Of a stretch of DNA of 64,000 nt, positions 7,974 through 17,674 are shown in pieces. The notes under the pieces were generated by a model. The model did no database searches and was not told the origin of the DNA. It was given only the letters and a program-made list of their open reading frames with translations. Every line of letters starts with the position of its first letter. Within the stretch, counting starts at the first letter, position 1. The translations under genes were made by a program, and so were the position numbers. Source of the stretch: Betaproteobacteria bacterium HGW-Betaproteobacteria-22 (GTDB taxonomy: Bacteria; Pseudomonadota; Gammaproteobacteria; Burkholderiales; Methylophilaceae); NCBI GenBank assembly GCA_002842285.1, contig PHCJ01000005.1, positions 30,777 to 94,776 on the forward strand, in the 5' to 3' direction.

Positions 7974-10445
7974 CTAGTCTTCATTAACGCCGAGCAGGCT
8001 GGGCTCATCTGTATTGCCGCTGGCGTAACCTAACAGCTGTTCCGGGTTGACACGCAATGCCGCTCCCACCGGGCACGCTCGTACGCACAACGGGCCATCG
8101 GCAATATCTTTACACATGTCGCACTTAACAGCCACTTTGCTGGCATTTTTTGCTGGCGCCTGCTTAGGCTTAATACCCAGCAGCATTTGCCATAAACTTT
8201 GTTCAGGCTGATCTTGAATGACTGCCATTTGAATAACATCATAAGGGCAGTTCTGCTGGCAATTGCCACAGCCTATGCAACTGTCATCGATATATACCTC
8301 ACCATGCGGCGCACGATGGATAGCATCGGGCGGACAATCTTTCATGCAATGTGGATGCTCGCAGTGACGACACGACGTAGGCACACGAATATTGGCATAA
8401 ATTGGACCGGTGTCGCGGTCTAGACGCGAAGTGCCGCCATGCGTGTCTGCACAGGCCTGCTCGCAATGATTACAGCGCACACAGAGGGATTCATCAATCA
8501 GCAGCACATCGGTAGCTTCGCCCACCCCCTGCTGTATCAAAAACGAGATCAGGCTCGATTGCGAAGATTGTGCCGAAAACCTGTTATTGCTTTCTGATGA
8601 TGACTCTATCTGCTGGCGCTTTTCCTGCTCCTGCAAGTGCTGCAAATAACGCGCATCGAGGGTGGAACGCACCTCAGGGTTGCGCGCGATGATGTCCTGC
8701 ATGCGCGCAGTATCAATCAAAATCGCTTCTGTTGCAATGGCGGCGGTTACGGTGGCGTATCTGGGCTCACCTGAAATAAGTGACATTTCCCCCACATAAT
8801 TACCCGCAGCTACATAAAACAATACCACCTCACGTCCAGCCATTATGCGTGAGACAGTGACAGAGCCGCGCCGTATCAGATACAGGCCATCGGCAGCATC
8901 CCCCTCGCGGAATAACACTTCACCTGCAGAGAATTCTTTGATGATTGCATTTTGGGCAAGATTGTCGAGGTCATCCTTACTGAGTGTAAGCCCGATGCAG
9001 GCATGAATCACACGTTTAATCGCCACGTCATCAAGCGCTTTACGCATTGCCTGCACTGAATTAATCAGCTTGAGCATGAAGCGTCTTGGGGTTTCAATGA
9101 GGGCGCAATGCGTTTTTGCGCGCACCGTTGCAATGCGGCGGCGGCCGGAGAGCAATCCCATTTCACCAAAGAATTCGCCGCTTCTAAAGGTGTCGTCCGG
9201 AATATCATCTTCATCGATGAGCATTTCCAGTTCACCCTCAATGACAAAAAAGAACGAGGTGCTGTAATCGTTACGCTCAAAAATAATATCATCAGGCGCC
9301 GGCAATAAAATATTGCTTTCCAATATCAATTCCCTGAGTTGCAGAGTATTGAGCAGCCTGAGCAAAGGTACGCTACGCTTGATTTTATCTAACACATCCT
9401 CAATGCTGCGGTCGGAGCAAAAGCTGGCAAATTTCTCACGCAATAGCGCCGTATCGGCAGCCTCAACCGGGTTGCCGAGAATGTGCTCGATGACTTCATA
9501 GCCCTGATTAATGCCTTGTTTAATCAAAGGGTAACCAGCAAGCGCGCCTATGATATATAAACCCGGTACGTTAGACTCGTATTGCGAACTGAGCACCGGG
9601 AGTGCGGCCAAATCGGCGGTAGGGAACGCGATGCCAAAGCTCTCAAGCAAGGGGCGGGAGGGCAGTGCCCCCAAGCGCGCAATAACACGGTGGCAGGGGA
9701 TGCGTTCAACGCCTTTGGGCGTATCTGCAAATAAAGTAATGGGGAATTCACCATCTGCATTGGCCTCGATTGAAATCGGGCGGGTTTGCAGCAGCCAATC
9801 GAGGGTGTTTTTCTGCTTAGCTTCAGTGAGCTGGATTAAGTTGTTTTCTTTACAGTTACTAAAATCTTCTGCGCGGTTTAGAATGATTACCTGGTTATGC
9901 GGCGTCAGTGCCAATGCATTTTCTACGCCTGTGTCACCACCACCGACCACGACGATAGTTTCATTATGGTAAGCATCAGGATCATCCAGCTGATATTGAA
10001 TCTGCGGCAAATCGCCGCCTGGGATATCTAGTTTGCGCAAATTACCTTGTACACCGATTGCCAGCACAACATTATCTGCCGATAAGATGCTGCCATCACT
10101 CAGTGTCACTTGCAGCCTGCCAGAATTTTTTCTGGGGACTTTGCTGCTAATGCCTGTTACCTTGGCACCATAACGCACGTTGATTTTGTAATCAACGATG
10201 ACCTTTTCCCAAGTTGCGAGTATGTTCTCACGCAGGGATGCAGAAAAAGGCAGCGGACTGCGCAAGGGAAGGCCGCGAGGTTCCGCCATCACCAATTTAC
10301 GGCGCTGGTAATTACGAATTGTGTTGGCTGGGGCCTCAGAGGCCTCTAGCAACAGATAAGATAACTTCTGCTCTGCAGCACGTGCTGCCGCAGAAAGTCC
10401 ACTAGGGCCTGCGCCGACAATAATAATTTGATAGTGGTTACGCAT
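7974..10445 (-). CDS. FAD/NAD reductase with two cNMP-binding domains and a four-cluster ferredoxin domain
   Basis: The 823-aa protein is a fusion. Residues 1 to about 320 form a thioredoxin-reductase/YpdA-like flavoprotein (GAGPSG near 11, second site VVVGGGDTGVENA), without the CxxC redox pair of thioredoxin reductase. Two cyclic-nucleotide-binding folds follow (about 375-465 and 500-595), each with a phosphate-binding cassette that keeps its Arg (GEMGLLSGRRRIAT; GEMSLISGEPRYAT). The C-terminus (about 640-800) has DmsB-like cysteine groups (CVRCNHCEQAC, CRHCEHPHCMKDC, CIGCGNCQQNC, CDMC...CVRAC), enough for four 4Fe-4S clusters. It is probably a cytoplasmic NAD(P)H-linked entry module for the neighbouring cytochromes, possibly controlled by a cyclic nucleotide. 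Confidence 0.88.
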   Translation of the reverse strand: MRNHYQIIIVGAGPSGLSAAARAAEQKLSYLLLEASEAPANTIRNYQRRKLVMAEPRGLPLRSPLPFSASLRENILATWEKVIVDYKINVRYGAKVTGISSKVPRKNSGRLQVTLSDGSILSADNVVLAIGVQGNLRKLDIPGGDLPQIQYQLDDPDAYHNETIVVVGGGDTGVENALALTPHNQVIILNRAEDFSNCKENNLIQLTEAKQKNTLDWLLQTRPISIEANADGEFPITLFADTPKGVERIPCHRVIARLGALPSRPLLESFGIAFPTADLAALPVLSSQYESNVPGLYIIGALAGYPLIKQGINQGYEVIEHILGNPVEAADTALLREKFASFCSDRSIEDVLDKIKRSVPLLRLLNTLQLRELILESNILLPAPDDIIFERNDYSTSFFFVIEGELEMLIDEDDIPDDTFRSGEFFGEMGLLSGRRRIATVRAKTHCALIETPRRFMLKLINSVQAMRKALDDVAIKRVIHACIGLTLSKDDLDNLAQNAIIKEFSAGEVLFREGDAADGLYLIRRGSVTVSRIMAGREVVLFYVAAGNYVGEMSLISGEPRYATVTAAIATEAILIDTARMQDIIARNPEVRSTLDARYLQHLQEQEKRQQIESSSESNNRFSAQSSQSSLISFLIQQGVGEATDVLLIDESLCVRCNHCEQACADTHGGTSRLDRDTGPIYANIRVPTSCRHCEHPHCMKDCPPDAIHRAPHGEVYIDDSCIGCGNCQQNCPYDVIQMAVIQDQPEQSLWQMLLGIKPKQAPAKNASKVAVKCDMCKDIADGPLCVRACPVGAALRVNPEQLLGYASGNTDEPSLLGVNED

Positions 10446-10527
10446 GCGGGCTTTAGTTAACGATACTCACAAAACAATTTTTTGTATGGAGCTCAATTAT
10501 AAGTGATATTGCGCCATCTTCACCGGG

Positions 10528-11373
10528 TCACAGGCTGGTTACTGACAATAAATCCAGACTCATTAACATTTTTAGGCTCAACATGAAAAGTAGTAAGGCA
10601 AATATTTTCTTAATGGTGTTTACGGGGAGTTTTTTTGTGAGATTTGCGCCGACAGGCGCAGTCAAAACGCTCGCCATCGCAATCAGAAAAACCGCTGGCG
10701 GATGAATAAATCCGAATACAAAGGGGATGTTTGATTCCGCCTGCGACCAGCCGTTAAGCAAATAACCCAGACTGCCAGCCACAGATAATGGAAAGCCGAC
10801 CGCAGCCGAGGTGCCAATTGCTTTTTTGATATCGATGCCACGCCAGCTTAAATAAGGCACAGTGAGCGAGCCACCCCCGATAGACACCAAGGCTGATATT
10901 GCACCTATGATTAAAGAAGCGATCAACAGCTCAAATCGATGCGCCATATTTTGAGCGGTAAAGTGTATCTTTGAATTTGGCGTGGCCTGCAATTTAAACA
11001 GCATTTGTACGGAAACATAGGCCATAAAACAGGAAAAAAATATTGCTAGAACTTTAAAGCTCACCATGGCTGCTATGAATGTTGCAGCAAAAGTGCCGAT
11101 GACGATACCTGGCGCCATGTATTTCACGAAAGACCAATCCACTGCACCATTGGCATGATGCGCTCGAAAGCTGGCAAATGATGTAAATGCGATGCATGCC
11201 ATGGATGTACCCAGTGCAATATGTACGACACTTTCAATCGGCACATGCTGACTTAAAAAAATGGTGGTGAGCACAGGGACTAATATGCCGCCACCGCCAA
11301 TGCCCAACAAGCCTGCCATTAAGCCGACAACAGCCCCTAGTGATAAAAACATCAAAATTAATGTAATGCTCAT
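10528..11373 (-). CDS. TauE/SafE family sulfite/anion exporter permease
   Basis: The 281-aa integral membrane protein has two copies of the family's glycine-rich half-repeat: GLMAGLLGIGGGGILVPVL near residue 20 and ALVSIGGGSLTVPYLSW near residue 160, with about eight hydrophobic helices. TauE/SafE proteins move sulfite, sulfoacetate or related anions across the inner membrane. The substrate here is unknown. It lies 29 nt downstream of the EAL gene and 82 nt upstream of the FAD fusion gene, all on one strand. Confidence 0.9.
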   Translation of the reverse strand: MSITLILMFLSLGAVVGLMAGLLGIGGGGILVPVLTTIFLSQHVPIESVVHIALGTSMACIAFTSFASFRAHHANGAVDWSFVKYMAPGIVIGTFAATFIAAMVSFKVLAIFFSCFMAYVSVQMLFKLQATPNSKIHFTAQNMAHRFELLIASLIIGAISALVSIGGGSLTVPYLSWRGIDIKKAIGTSAAVGFPLSVAGSLGYLLNGWSQAESNIPFVFGFIHPPAVFLIAMASVLTAPVGANLTKKLPVNTIKKIFALLLFMLSLKMLMSLDLLSVTSL

Positions 11374-11402
11374 CTTTAATCTATCATTAACTTGACTAGC
11401 GA

Positions 11403-14400
11403 CTAATTGCTTTGTGCAAGCAGTAGTGGCAGAAGTTCTTCTGCAGGCAACGGTTTACTGAAGAAGTAACCTTGAATCTCGTCACAACCATTTTGTTTCA
11501 GAAAAGTCAGTTGATCCTGGGTTTCGACGCCCTCAGCAATGGTTTTGAAGCCGAGGCTTTTAGCCATGCCGATGATAGCAATGACAATGGCTGCATCTTC
11601 GGCATTGTTTCTTAAATCATGTATGAATGACTGGTCAATCTTGAGTTTGTCAATTTTGAAACGCTTTAAATAACTGAGTGAAGAATAACCTGTACCAAAA
11701 TCATCTATCGAGAGCCTGACGCCTAACTGGTCGAGTTCATTTAATACGTCTATCGTGCGCTGTGAGTCTTCCATCGCTATACCTTCGGTCATCTCCAGTT
11801 CGAGCATGTCTGGCGCCAGCTTGGTAGTGCGCAGTGCTTGGCTTACGCTCAAGTAGAGTGTATCTTGCCTGAATTGCACGACGGATAGATTGACTGCCAC
11901 CGGCACGATGGCAAGCCCTTGTGCTTGCCATAATGCTAATTGCTGCAATGCGGTGAGAAGTACCCAGTCACCGATTTCTGCAATCAGCCCGCTTTCCTCG
12001 GCAATCGGAATAAAACGATTGGGGGGAATGAGCCCTTTTTGAGGGTGCTGCCAGCGAATAAGCGCTTCCATCCCTATCATGTTTGAGGTTTTTGCATCAA
12101 ATTGTGGCTGGTAATGTAAGATTAACTCGTTATTTTCCAAGGCATGCCGCAAATCATTTTCAATTTGCAGCATTTCGTTGGCTTGTTCATGCATCTGCTG
12201 TGCAAAAAATTGAAAATTATTGCGGCCGGCTTTCTTGGCTCTAAATAATGCAGCATCGGCAGACTGTGATAGCTGCTCGAAGGTTTTACCATCCTGTGGA
12301 TACTCGGCAATACCGATGCTGGCAGTCATTGTGATGCGCTGGCCATCATGGTTAAACGGTCGGGAAATAGTGTTTAACAGGTTCTGTGCAATATGTGCCG
12401 CAGCCTCTGCATCACAATGAGGGAGTAGCAACACAAATTCATCACCACCTTGGCGGCTGAGCGTGTCTTCAGGTTTGATTGCGTCCTGCAGACGCGTTGA
12501 AAGTGCTTTAAGCAGCTGATCGCCAGCTGTGGGGCCCAATGATTCATTTACAATTTTAAAACGGTCAAGGTCAAGGTACATGAGCACGGCATGGCTTTGA
12601 GTGCGTTTGGCCATAGCCAGCACTGACTCACTGCGGTCTGCCAACAGGCTGCGGTTGGGTAGTTTGGTTAACGGGTCGAAATTACTCAAAAACTGCACCT
12701 GCTCATGCGTGTCTTTTAAATCATTGCTTAATTGTTTATGCTTGGTTGCCCGATCAAAGTTATCCAAAGCAAAGCTAATGTCACTTGTTATTTCTTTGAA
12801 TAATGTAATCGCTTCATCATCAAAGGCATCGACAACGTCATTGTAAATATTCATGACCGCGAATGGCTTATGATTGCGCTGAATAGGAAAGGCCGCTGCA
12901 GCATTCCAGTTGTAGCTTTTCACCTTCTCATGCCATAGCAGCGTCATTTCATCCTGCTTATAGTCATTAATGATCACAATATGATTTTCACGCAACGCAG
13001 TGCCTGTCGGGCCTCTGCCCTCAGGCACAGATGCGTCTGTCGTGATGTTGAGATTATTGACATAATCAACACCGTTGCCATACGCCGCGACCGGCAATAT
13101 ACGCTGACTGGCTGGCTCTAACTGGCCAATCCAGGCCATTTTCATTCCGCCAAAATCAACCGCACAGCGGCAAACCAGCGGAAATAAATCACGTTCATCC
13201 GCCATGCGCACAATTGCCTGGTTAATCTCGCTCAGTGCCTGATATAAATGCGTCAAACGCTGCACTTTCTGCTCAGCCTGTTTGCGCTCGGTCAGATCGC
13301 GAATGATGACAAAATAACCTTTATTATTCACAAGGTTTCTGCAGCTTACTTCTGTAGCCAGATCTGTGCCGTTTTTGCATAGGAAATTCCACTCTTCTAA
13401 CAGTGAAGTTTCTGATGGAGTGGGTGTAGGGTGTGGTTCAAATTGAGTGTCATGCGACAAAACTTCTGACAGCTGCATTTGCATTAACTCATGGTAGCTA
13501 TATCCTAATAAATCCAGAGCCGCATTGTTGGCGTCAATAAACTGATGCTGATGGTTTAATATCAGAACGCCATCGCCTGCCTGTTCAAATAATGTCTGAT
13601 AGCGCCCCTCGGCATACTGTTTCTGCTTGACTAAAAACCAGGTAAGCAAACTTAACAATAATGTAATTGCCAAGCCTAAACCTGCTAATTGTAAAGACTT
13701 ATCCAAAGCTAGTAATCGCGCCTCAAAGGCAGGGGTGCTATTAAATCGTAGTGTCCACTGGCTACCGCCAACCTCTAATCTACGTTCACTTGATAATCCG
13801 TTTTTTTCTAGCCCGGGTTTATTTGAAAATTTTTCAGAATGAAACAATAAAGATTGTGCTGTAAACGGCGGTTCACCTTGATGGATTTCAATATTGACAT
13901 CCGTGTCAATTTGGCCAGCCAGACCAGCCATGAAGTCATTGATGCGAAAAGGCACGTCCACCCAGCCTGTAATCGCATTACGTCTGGCGGCTAATGTTTC
14001 TAACGGACTGGTTTCTTTATAAATCGGGAGGTAAACCACAAAAGCGTATTGGTCAGCATTATCAGCATCCTGTATTAACCTCAGGCGAGAGGATAGTCTT
14101 GGCTGATTTAAATCTCTGGACAACTCCATTGCCTGAAAGGCAGAACCAACTGTGAACACATCTAAACCAATTGCTTTAATGTTGTCCTCATCCAGCGGCT
14201 CAATCAGTGTAATCGGGGCATATTGTGTACGAGCACCCTCAGGTTTAATGACATAATCAGAAAACCCCTGGCTATGCATATGCGCTATATGGCGGTCTTT
14301 TTCAGCGTGTAAGATGAGCTCAATAAGAGCGATTCCTCTTAGACCATAACGTTGGTCAAGTTTTAGAGCCTCCACATAGCGATGAAACTCTTCCGGATCA

Positions 14401-14654
14401 ACATGCGCAGAGCCATCCACAAACCCTTTGACACCGCGCATAATCGTAAAAATAGCATCAAAACGGCTGGCTATGTTATTGGTAGCGACATCTGCAGAAG
14501 CCTCTAACGCTACATGCAATTTTTTAGCATTCTCATGCTGAGCACTACGCCATAAATGATGCGTGATAGCGACACCCGTTAACATCACGACGACGGCTAG
14601 CATCCAGGGAAGTAGCTTAGATTCTTTAATTCCGATGAAAGGCTTATTAAGCAA
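11403..14654 (-). CDS. CHASE-PAS-GAF-GGDEF-EAL cyclic-di-GMP signalling protein
   Basis: The 1083-aa membrane sensor has a transmembrane helix at about 14-34, a periplasmic CHASE domain (about 70-300), a second helix (about 320-342), a PAS domain (YQTLFEQAGDGVLIL), a GAF domain (about 475-635), a diguanylate cyclase domain with intact GGDEF (SRQGGDEFVLLLP) and an EAL phosphodiesterase domain (MEALIRWQHP, ELEMTE, DDFGTGYSS). Both catalytic signatures are intact, so it could make or break cyclic-di-GMP. It is the first gene of the minus-strand block that runs down to mqo. Confidence 0.93.
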   Translation of the reverse strand: MLNKPFIGIKESKLLPWMLAVVVMLTGVAITHHLWRSAQHENAKKLHVALEASADVATNNIASRFDAIFTIMRGVKGFVDGSAHVDPEEFHRYVEALKLDQRYGLRGIALIELILHAEKDRHIAHMHSQGFSDYVIKPEGARTQYAPITLIEPLDEDNIKAIGLDVFTVGSAFQAMELSRDLNQPRLSSRLRLIQDADNADQYAFVVYLPIYKETSPLETLAARRNAITGWVDVPFRINDFMAGLAGQIDTDVNIEIHQGEPPFTAQSLLFHSEKFSNKPGLEKNGLSSERRLEVGGSQWTLRFNSTPAFEARLLALDKSLQLAGLGLAITLLLSLLTWFLVKQKQYAEGRYQTLFEQAGDGVLILNHQHQFIDANNAALDLLGYSYHELMQMQLSEVLSHDTQFEPHPTPTPSETSLLEEWNFLCKNGTDLATEVSCRNLVNNKGYFVIIRDLTERKQAEQKVQRLTHLYQALSEINQAIVRMADERDLFPLVCRCAVDFGGMKMAWIGQLEPASQRILPVAAYGNGVDYVNNLNITTDASVPEGRGPTGTALRENHIVIINDYKQDEMTLLWHEKVKSYNWNAAAAFPIQRNHKPFAVMNIYNDVVDAFDDEAITLFKEITSDISFALDNFDRATKHKQLSNDLKDTHEQVQFLSNFDPLTKLPNRSLLADRSESVLAMAKRTQSHAVLMYLDLDRFKIVNESLGPTAGDQLLKALSTRLQDAIKPEDTLSRQGGDEFVLLLPHCDAEAAAHIAQNLLNTISRPFNHDGQRITMTASIGIAEYPQDGKTFEQLSQSADAALFRAKKAGRNNFQFFAQQMHEQANEMLQIENDLRHALENNELILHYQPQFDAKTSNMIGMEALIRWQHPQKGLIPPNRFIPIAEESGLIAEIGDWVLLTALQQLALWQAQGLAIVPVAVNLSVVQFRQDTLYLSVSQALRTTKLAPDMLELEMTEGIAMEDSQRTIDVLNELDQLGVRLSIDDFGTGYSSLSYLKRFKIDKLKIDQSFIHDLRNNAEDAAIVIAIIGMAKSLGFKTIAEGVETQDQLTFLKQNGCDEIQGYFFSKPLPAEELLPLLLAQSN

Positions 14655-15091
14655 AATTAATATACGTCAATGAATGGTTTTTTAACTGGTAAATTTTACA
14701 CTATAACCAGGTGAGAATGGCGGCTATATTGAGGAAGCGTTGAATAGGATGATAGACTTGCCAAGCAAACTTAATTGAAGTGAGTGGCTTTTAGCACGCC
14801 AGCAGGGCATAAAGACGGCAAAGCAATGTTGACGGGAATAGTAGATGATCTTGGAAATGAAAAAACCAGAACATCATTAAGGATGTGCTGGAATTGATGA
14901 TGTGTCAGTTCATCAGTGTCTGCTTATATTTGTGAGGTAATGGGGGATAAAAGCGTAAGTCAAAAAATACTTTCTCAACTCAAAACAACATCACCTTATT
15001 CATACCATTAAATGGTATTTTCTTGGGTGATTCACATTATGCAATATAATAATGCGTTAATAATTAGCAAGAAATTATAGGAAGTATTTTT
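14655..15091. other. Intergenic region between divergent genes
   Basis: This 437-bp divergent region must hold promoters for the EAL protein (minus) and the short-chain dehydrogenase (plus). I see one clear palindrome (listed separately). No convincing coding frame is recognisable. Confidence 0.5.
15002..15018. promoter_or_regulatory. Palindromic site upstream of the SDR gene
   Basis: ATACCAT and ATGGTAT form a perfect 7+3+7 inverted repeat about 75 nt before the SDR start. Its size and position fit a repressor operator. No matching regulator gene is adjacent. Confidence 0.4.
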
Positions 15092-15787
15092 ATGACTGGA
15101 ACCTACCAAGTATTAATCACCGGCACGAACCGTGGCATCGGATTGGAGTTTGTTAAGCAGTACGTTCAAGAAGGTTGGCGCGTGTTTGCATGCTGCCGTG
15201 ATCCAGAGCATGCAACTGATTTGCAGGCGCTCGCGAAACTACATTCCAATATTCAAATATTATCTCTAGATGTTGCGGATTTTAAACAAATTGACGCGCT
15301 GGCCTTACAGCTCAGAGATGAGGAAATTGATGTGCTAATCAACAACGCCGGCATTTATCCTGATGGCTCAATGGGTAATGTCGATACTAATGATTGGCTA
15401 GATGCATTTAAAGTAAACAGCATGGCGCCATTAAAAATGGCAGAAGCTTTTACATCGCATGTGGCGAAGAGTCGGCTTAAAAAGATTGCAACCATGTCTA
15501 GCAAAATGGGTAGTATTGATGACAATTCCCGCGGTGGCAGTTATATCTATCGCAGCAGTAAGGTTGCTGCAAACATGGTGATGAAGAGTCTTTCTATTGA
15601 CTTGAAACCCTTTGGCATCTCAGTAGTAACATTACATCCTGGTTGGGTGCTCACTGAAATGGGTGGGCCTAACGCATTGATTGACACGAAAACAAGCGTA
15701 TCTGGTCTGCGTCGTGTAATAGAGAACTTAACGCTAAATACTACAGGTCAGTTTATTGCTTATGATGGTAAAGCGATTAAGTGGTAA
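15092..15787 (+). CDS. Short-chain dehydrogenase/reductase (C-factor-like)
   Basis: The 231-aa classical SDR has the cofactor motif TGTNRGIGLEF near residue 10, NNAG near 85, and the catalytic YRSSK (Tyr/Lys). It resembles the CsgA/C-factor and sniffer-type reductases. The substrate is unknown. The start has AGGAAG about 8 nt upstream. A strong terminator follows, so it is probably a single-gene unit. Confidence 0.88.
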   Translation: MTGTYQVLITGTNRGIGLEFVKQYVQEGWRVFACCRDPEHATDLQALAKLHSNIQILSLDVADFKQIDALALQLRDEEIDVLINNAGIYPDGSMGNVDTNDWLDAFKVNSMAPLKMAEAFTSHVAKSRLKKIATMSSKMGSIDDNSRGGSYIYRSSKVAANMVMKSLSIDLKPFGISVVTLHPGWVLTEMGGPNALIDTKTSVSGLRRVIENLTLNTTGQFIAYDGKAIKW

Positions 15788-15854
15788 AGGTATAATCCTG
15801 TTACACCTTGGGATTAGCGTAAAGCAAAACGTAGCCAGTGATACCAATAGCAAA

Positions 15855-15875
15855 GGGCGCTTAGGCGCCCGTTTT
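15855..15875 (+). terminator. Rho-independent terminator after the SDR gene
   Basis: GGGCGC (15855-15860) and GCGCCC (15865-15870) form a six-GC-pair stem with a TTAG loop, followed by GTTTTC. It ends about 8 nt before the IS5-type remnant begins. Confidence 0.8.
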
Positions 15876-15883
15876 CATTATTA

Positions 15884-16126
15884 CTTAGTCGCCCCTGAAC
15901 AACTCACAACCAATTGATTTTATTGCATAATGGCTAAATTTCCGTGGTGTAAATTTCCCATAAATGCGATAATAACGCTTTGATTTCTTGCAAATTTCAG
16001 CGTGTTTTTATGGGCCCAAAACATCAGTTACCCACCTCCGGTGAGTTGTTTGCACAACTGCTCACCGAGCTCATCAATCTCGAACATCCCCTGGTCAAAC
16101 TTGCAGCACTCATTGATCGCCAGTAA
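15884..16126 (+). mobile_element. IS5-family insertion sequence, truncated 5' remnant
   Basis: The left end begins CTTAGTCGCCCCTGA and is aligned without gaps to 63901-64000 (about 84 of 100 positions by eye). It continues into the first 38 codons of an IS5-type transposase, ATG at 16010 (MGPKHQ...GELFAQLLTEL...HPLVKLAALID), ending at TAA 16124-16126. The rest of the transposase, including the DDE residues, is missing. The SEC-C gene starts its C-terminal end 5 nt later, so the element's right part was deleted. Confidence 0.72.
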
Positions 16127-16130
16127 CGCG

Positions 16131-17543
16131 TTAATCAGGTTTCAACCCAATCGAACGCCATAAAAATGCATATGAAATCTCGCGTCGACCTTGTTCCAAT
16201 GCCTGAGCTTCTTCACCTTCCTCATAGCTTCTAATCAAACCTTTTACACGCTCAAGTCCAGAGGCTGTGGTGATAGCCTCTCCCGGTGTTTTGCCATCCA
16301 ATGCTGGAATTGGTTCATCCGGCCAATTGGCATAGAGGTGATGAATACGTTGTTCAATGAGATTCGCGATGATATCGGGATGCAGGCCCACGTTTTCTTT
16401 TGCTTTGTTCGGCAATGATTTAGCAGAGGTCGATTTTTTGGCTTTACCAGCAGGCATATCTTTCAGCATGCCCATTGGGTCTGATATCTCACGTCCCGTA
16501 AATTCAACAGCATCACTTGCTAATTTATCAAACCACTTGCGGCCTTTGTCGGCTTCTGCCTGAGTTTTATGAAACAGCTCAATTTGATTGGGACTGTCAC
16601 TAATGTTGATGGACGATGTACTGCGCGTCAGGCCGTCAGGATATTTCTTTAAGCGACTCCAGCCGCCAATACGGTCACCTTCAATATCTTTTTTACTGGC
16701 TAGAATTTGGCTTAAAGCATCCCAATCCCTCACGCGATAATGATCAGTGATGAATAACAAGGGATTGCCAGACTGTGCATCCATCATCGCTGGCATTGCC
16801 ATGGGTTTGATGAACTGCTCTAACCATTTGCGACGGATAATAAAACTGATGAATACTTGTTGAGCTATCGGCTGCTGTGCTGATATTGCTGCATCTTTGT
16901 GAATGATGTTGAGCACTGTTGCACCCATGAAACGACTAAATGCATATACACTACCAGATAATTCATAGTGATCATCTACCGGCATGAGCCTGGCGCCAAT
17001 GATTGATCCAATGAGTGAAACCTGGCTGCCAGCGCGTTCTTTCACAATGATTGGGGTGGCACTGGTGTCTAAGGCGTCACATAAGGTCATCTGCTGATTG
17101 GGAATAACATCCGTGACATCATATAAGCGCATGGGTTGTTCTGATAACTGTTGAATCCATTGACGCTGTTCAATCGTGAAAAGCGGACCTCCTATGCCAA
17201 GCAATACATCAACGACACGTTTCTCTTCATTTTTAACTTGAATCAGACCTTCAGCAAGCAACCACTCATTTGCATTGATTTGAATACCTTGCCAGGTTTC
17301 ATTATCCAATGCATTGATCTTGTCTTGGTCATTCTCGCTTAACCCTTCAAACAGCATGATGTCGATTGCACGTGAGATGGCTTTCCTGTGATGGGTGTTA
17401 AGCCAAGCTACGGCGCGTTCAATGGCGCCATCGTGGCCTTTCTTTACAACCGTACCGGCTTGTTGTGCAAGCGCGCAGCATTGTTTATATTTTTTACCAC
17501 TCCCACATGGGCATGGATCATTACGACCGATTTTTAGTGACAT
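16131..17543 (-). CDS. SEC-C motif-containing protein of unknown function
   Basis: The 470-aa protein opens with the SEC-C zinc-binding motif DPCPCGSGKKYKQCC (residues 9-23), as found at the end of SecA and in many YecA-like proteins. The rest is not a family I recognise. It has no membrane helices and is presumably cytoplasmic. It abuts the IS5-type remnant at its C-terminal end. The last residues (SIGLKPD) could have been changed by that rearrangement. Confidence 0.75.
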   Translation of the reverse strand: MSLKIGRNDPCPCGSGKKYKQCCALAQQAGTVVKKGHDGAIERAVAWLNTHHRKAISRAIDIMLFEGLSENDQDKINALDNETWQGIQINANEWLLAEGLIQVKNEEKRVVDVLLGIGGPLFTIEQRQWIQQLSEQPMRLYDVTDVIPNQQMTLCDALDTSATPIIVKERAGSQVSLIGSIIGARLMPVDDHYELSGSVYAFSRFMGATVLNIIHKDAAISAQQPIAQQVFISFIIRRKWLEQFIKPMAMPAMMDAQSGNPLLFITDHYRVRDWDALSQILASKKDIEGDRIGGWSRLKKYPDGLTRSTSSINISDSPNQIELFHKTQAEADKGRKWFDKLASDAVEFTGREISDPMGMLKDMPAGKAKKSTSAKSLPNKAKENVGLHPDIIANLIEQRIHHLYANWPDEPIPALDGKTPGEAITTASGLERVKGLIRSYEEGEEAQALEQGRREISYAFLWRSIGLKPD

Positions 17544-17674
17544 GATGTAATCATTAATGGATTATTTACTTAGATGAGTGAAATTTTACAAGAGTAATGG
17601 ATCGCTTAATACTGAATGATATTAATAAATTATGACGTGCTAAAGCCGTCGTTCAATAATGCTTGTATCTGATG

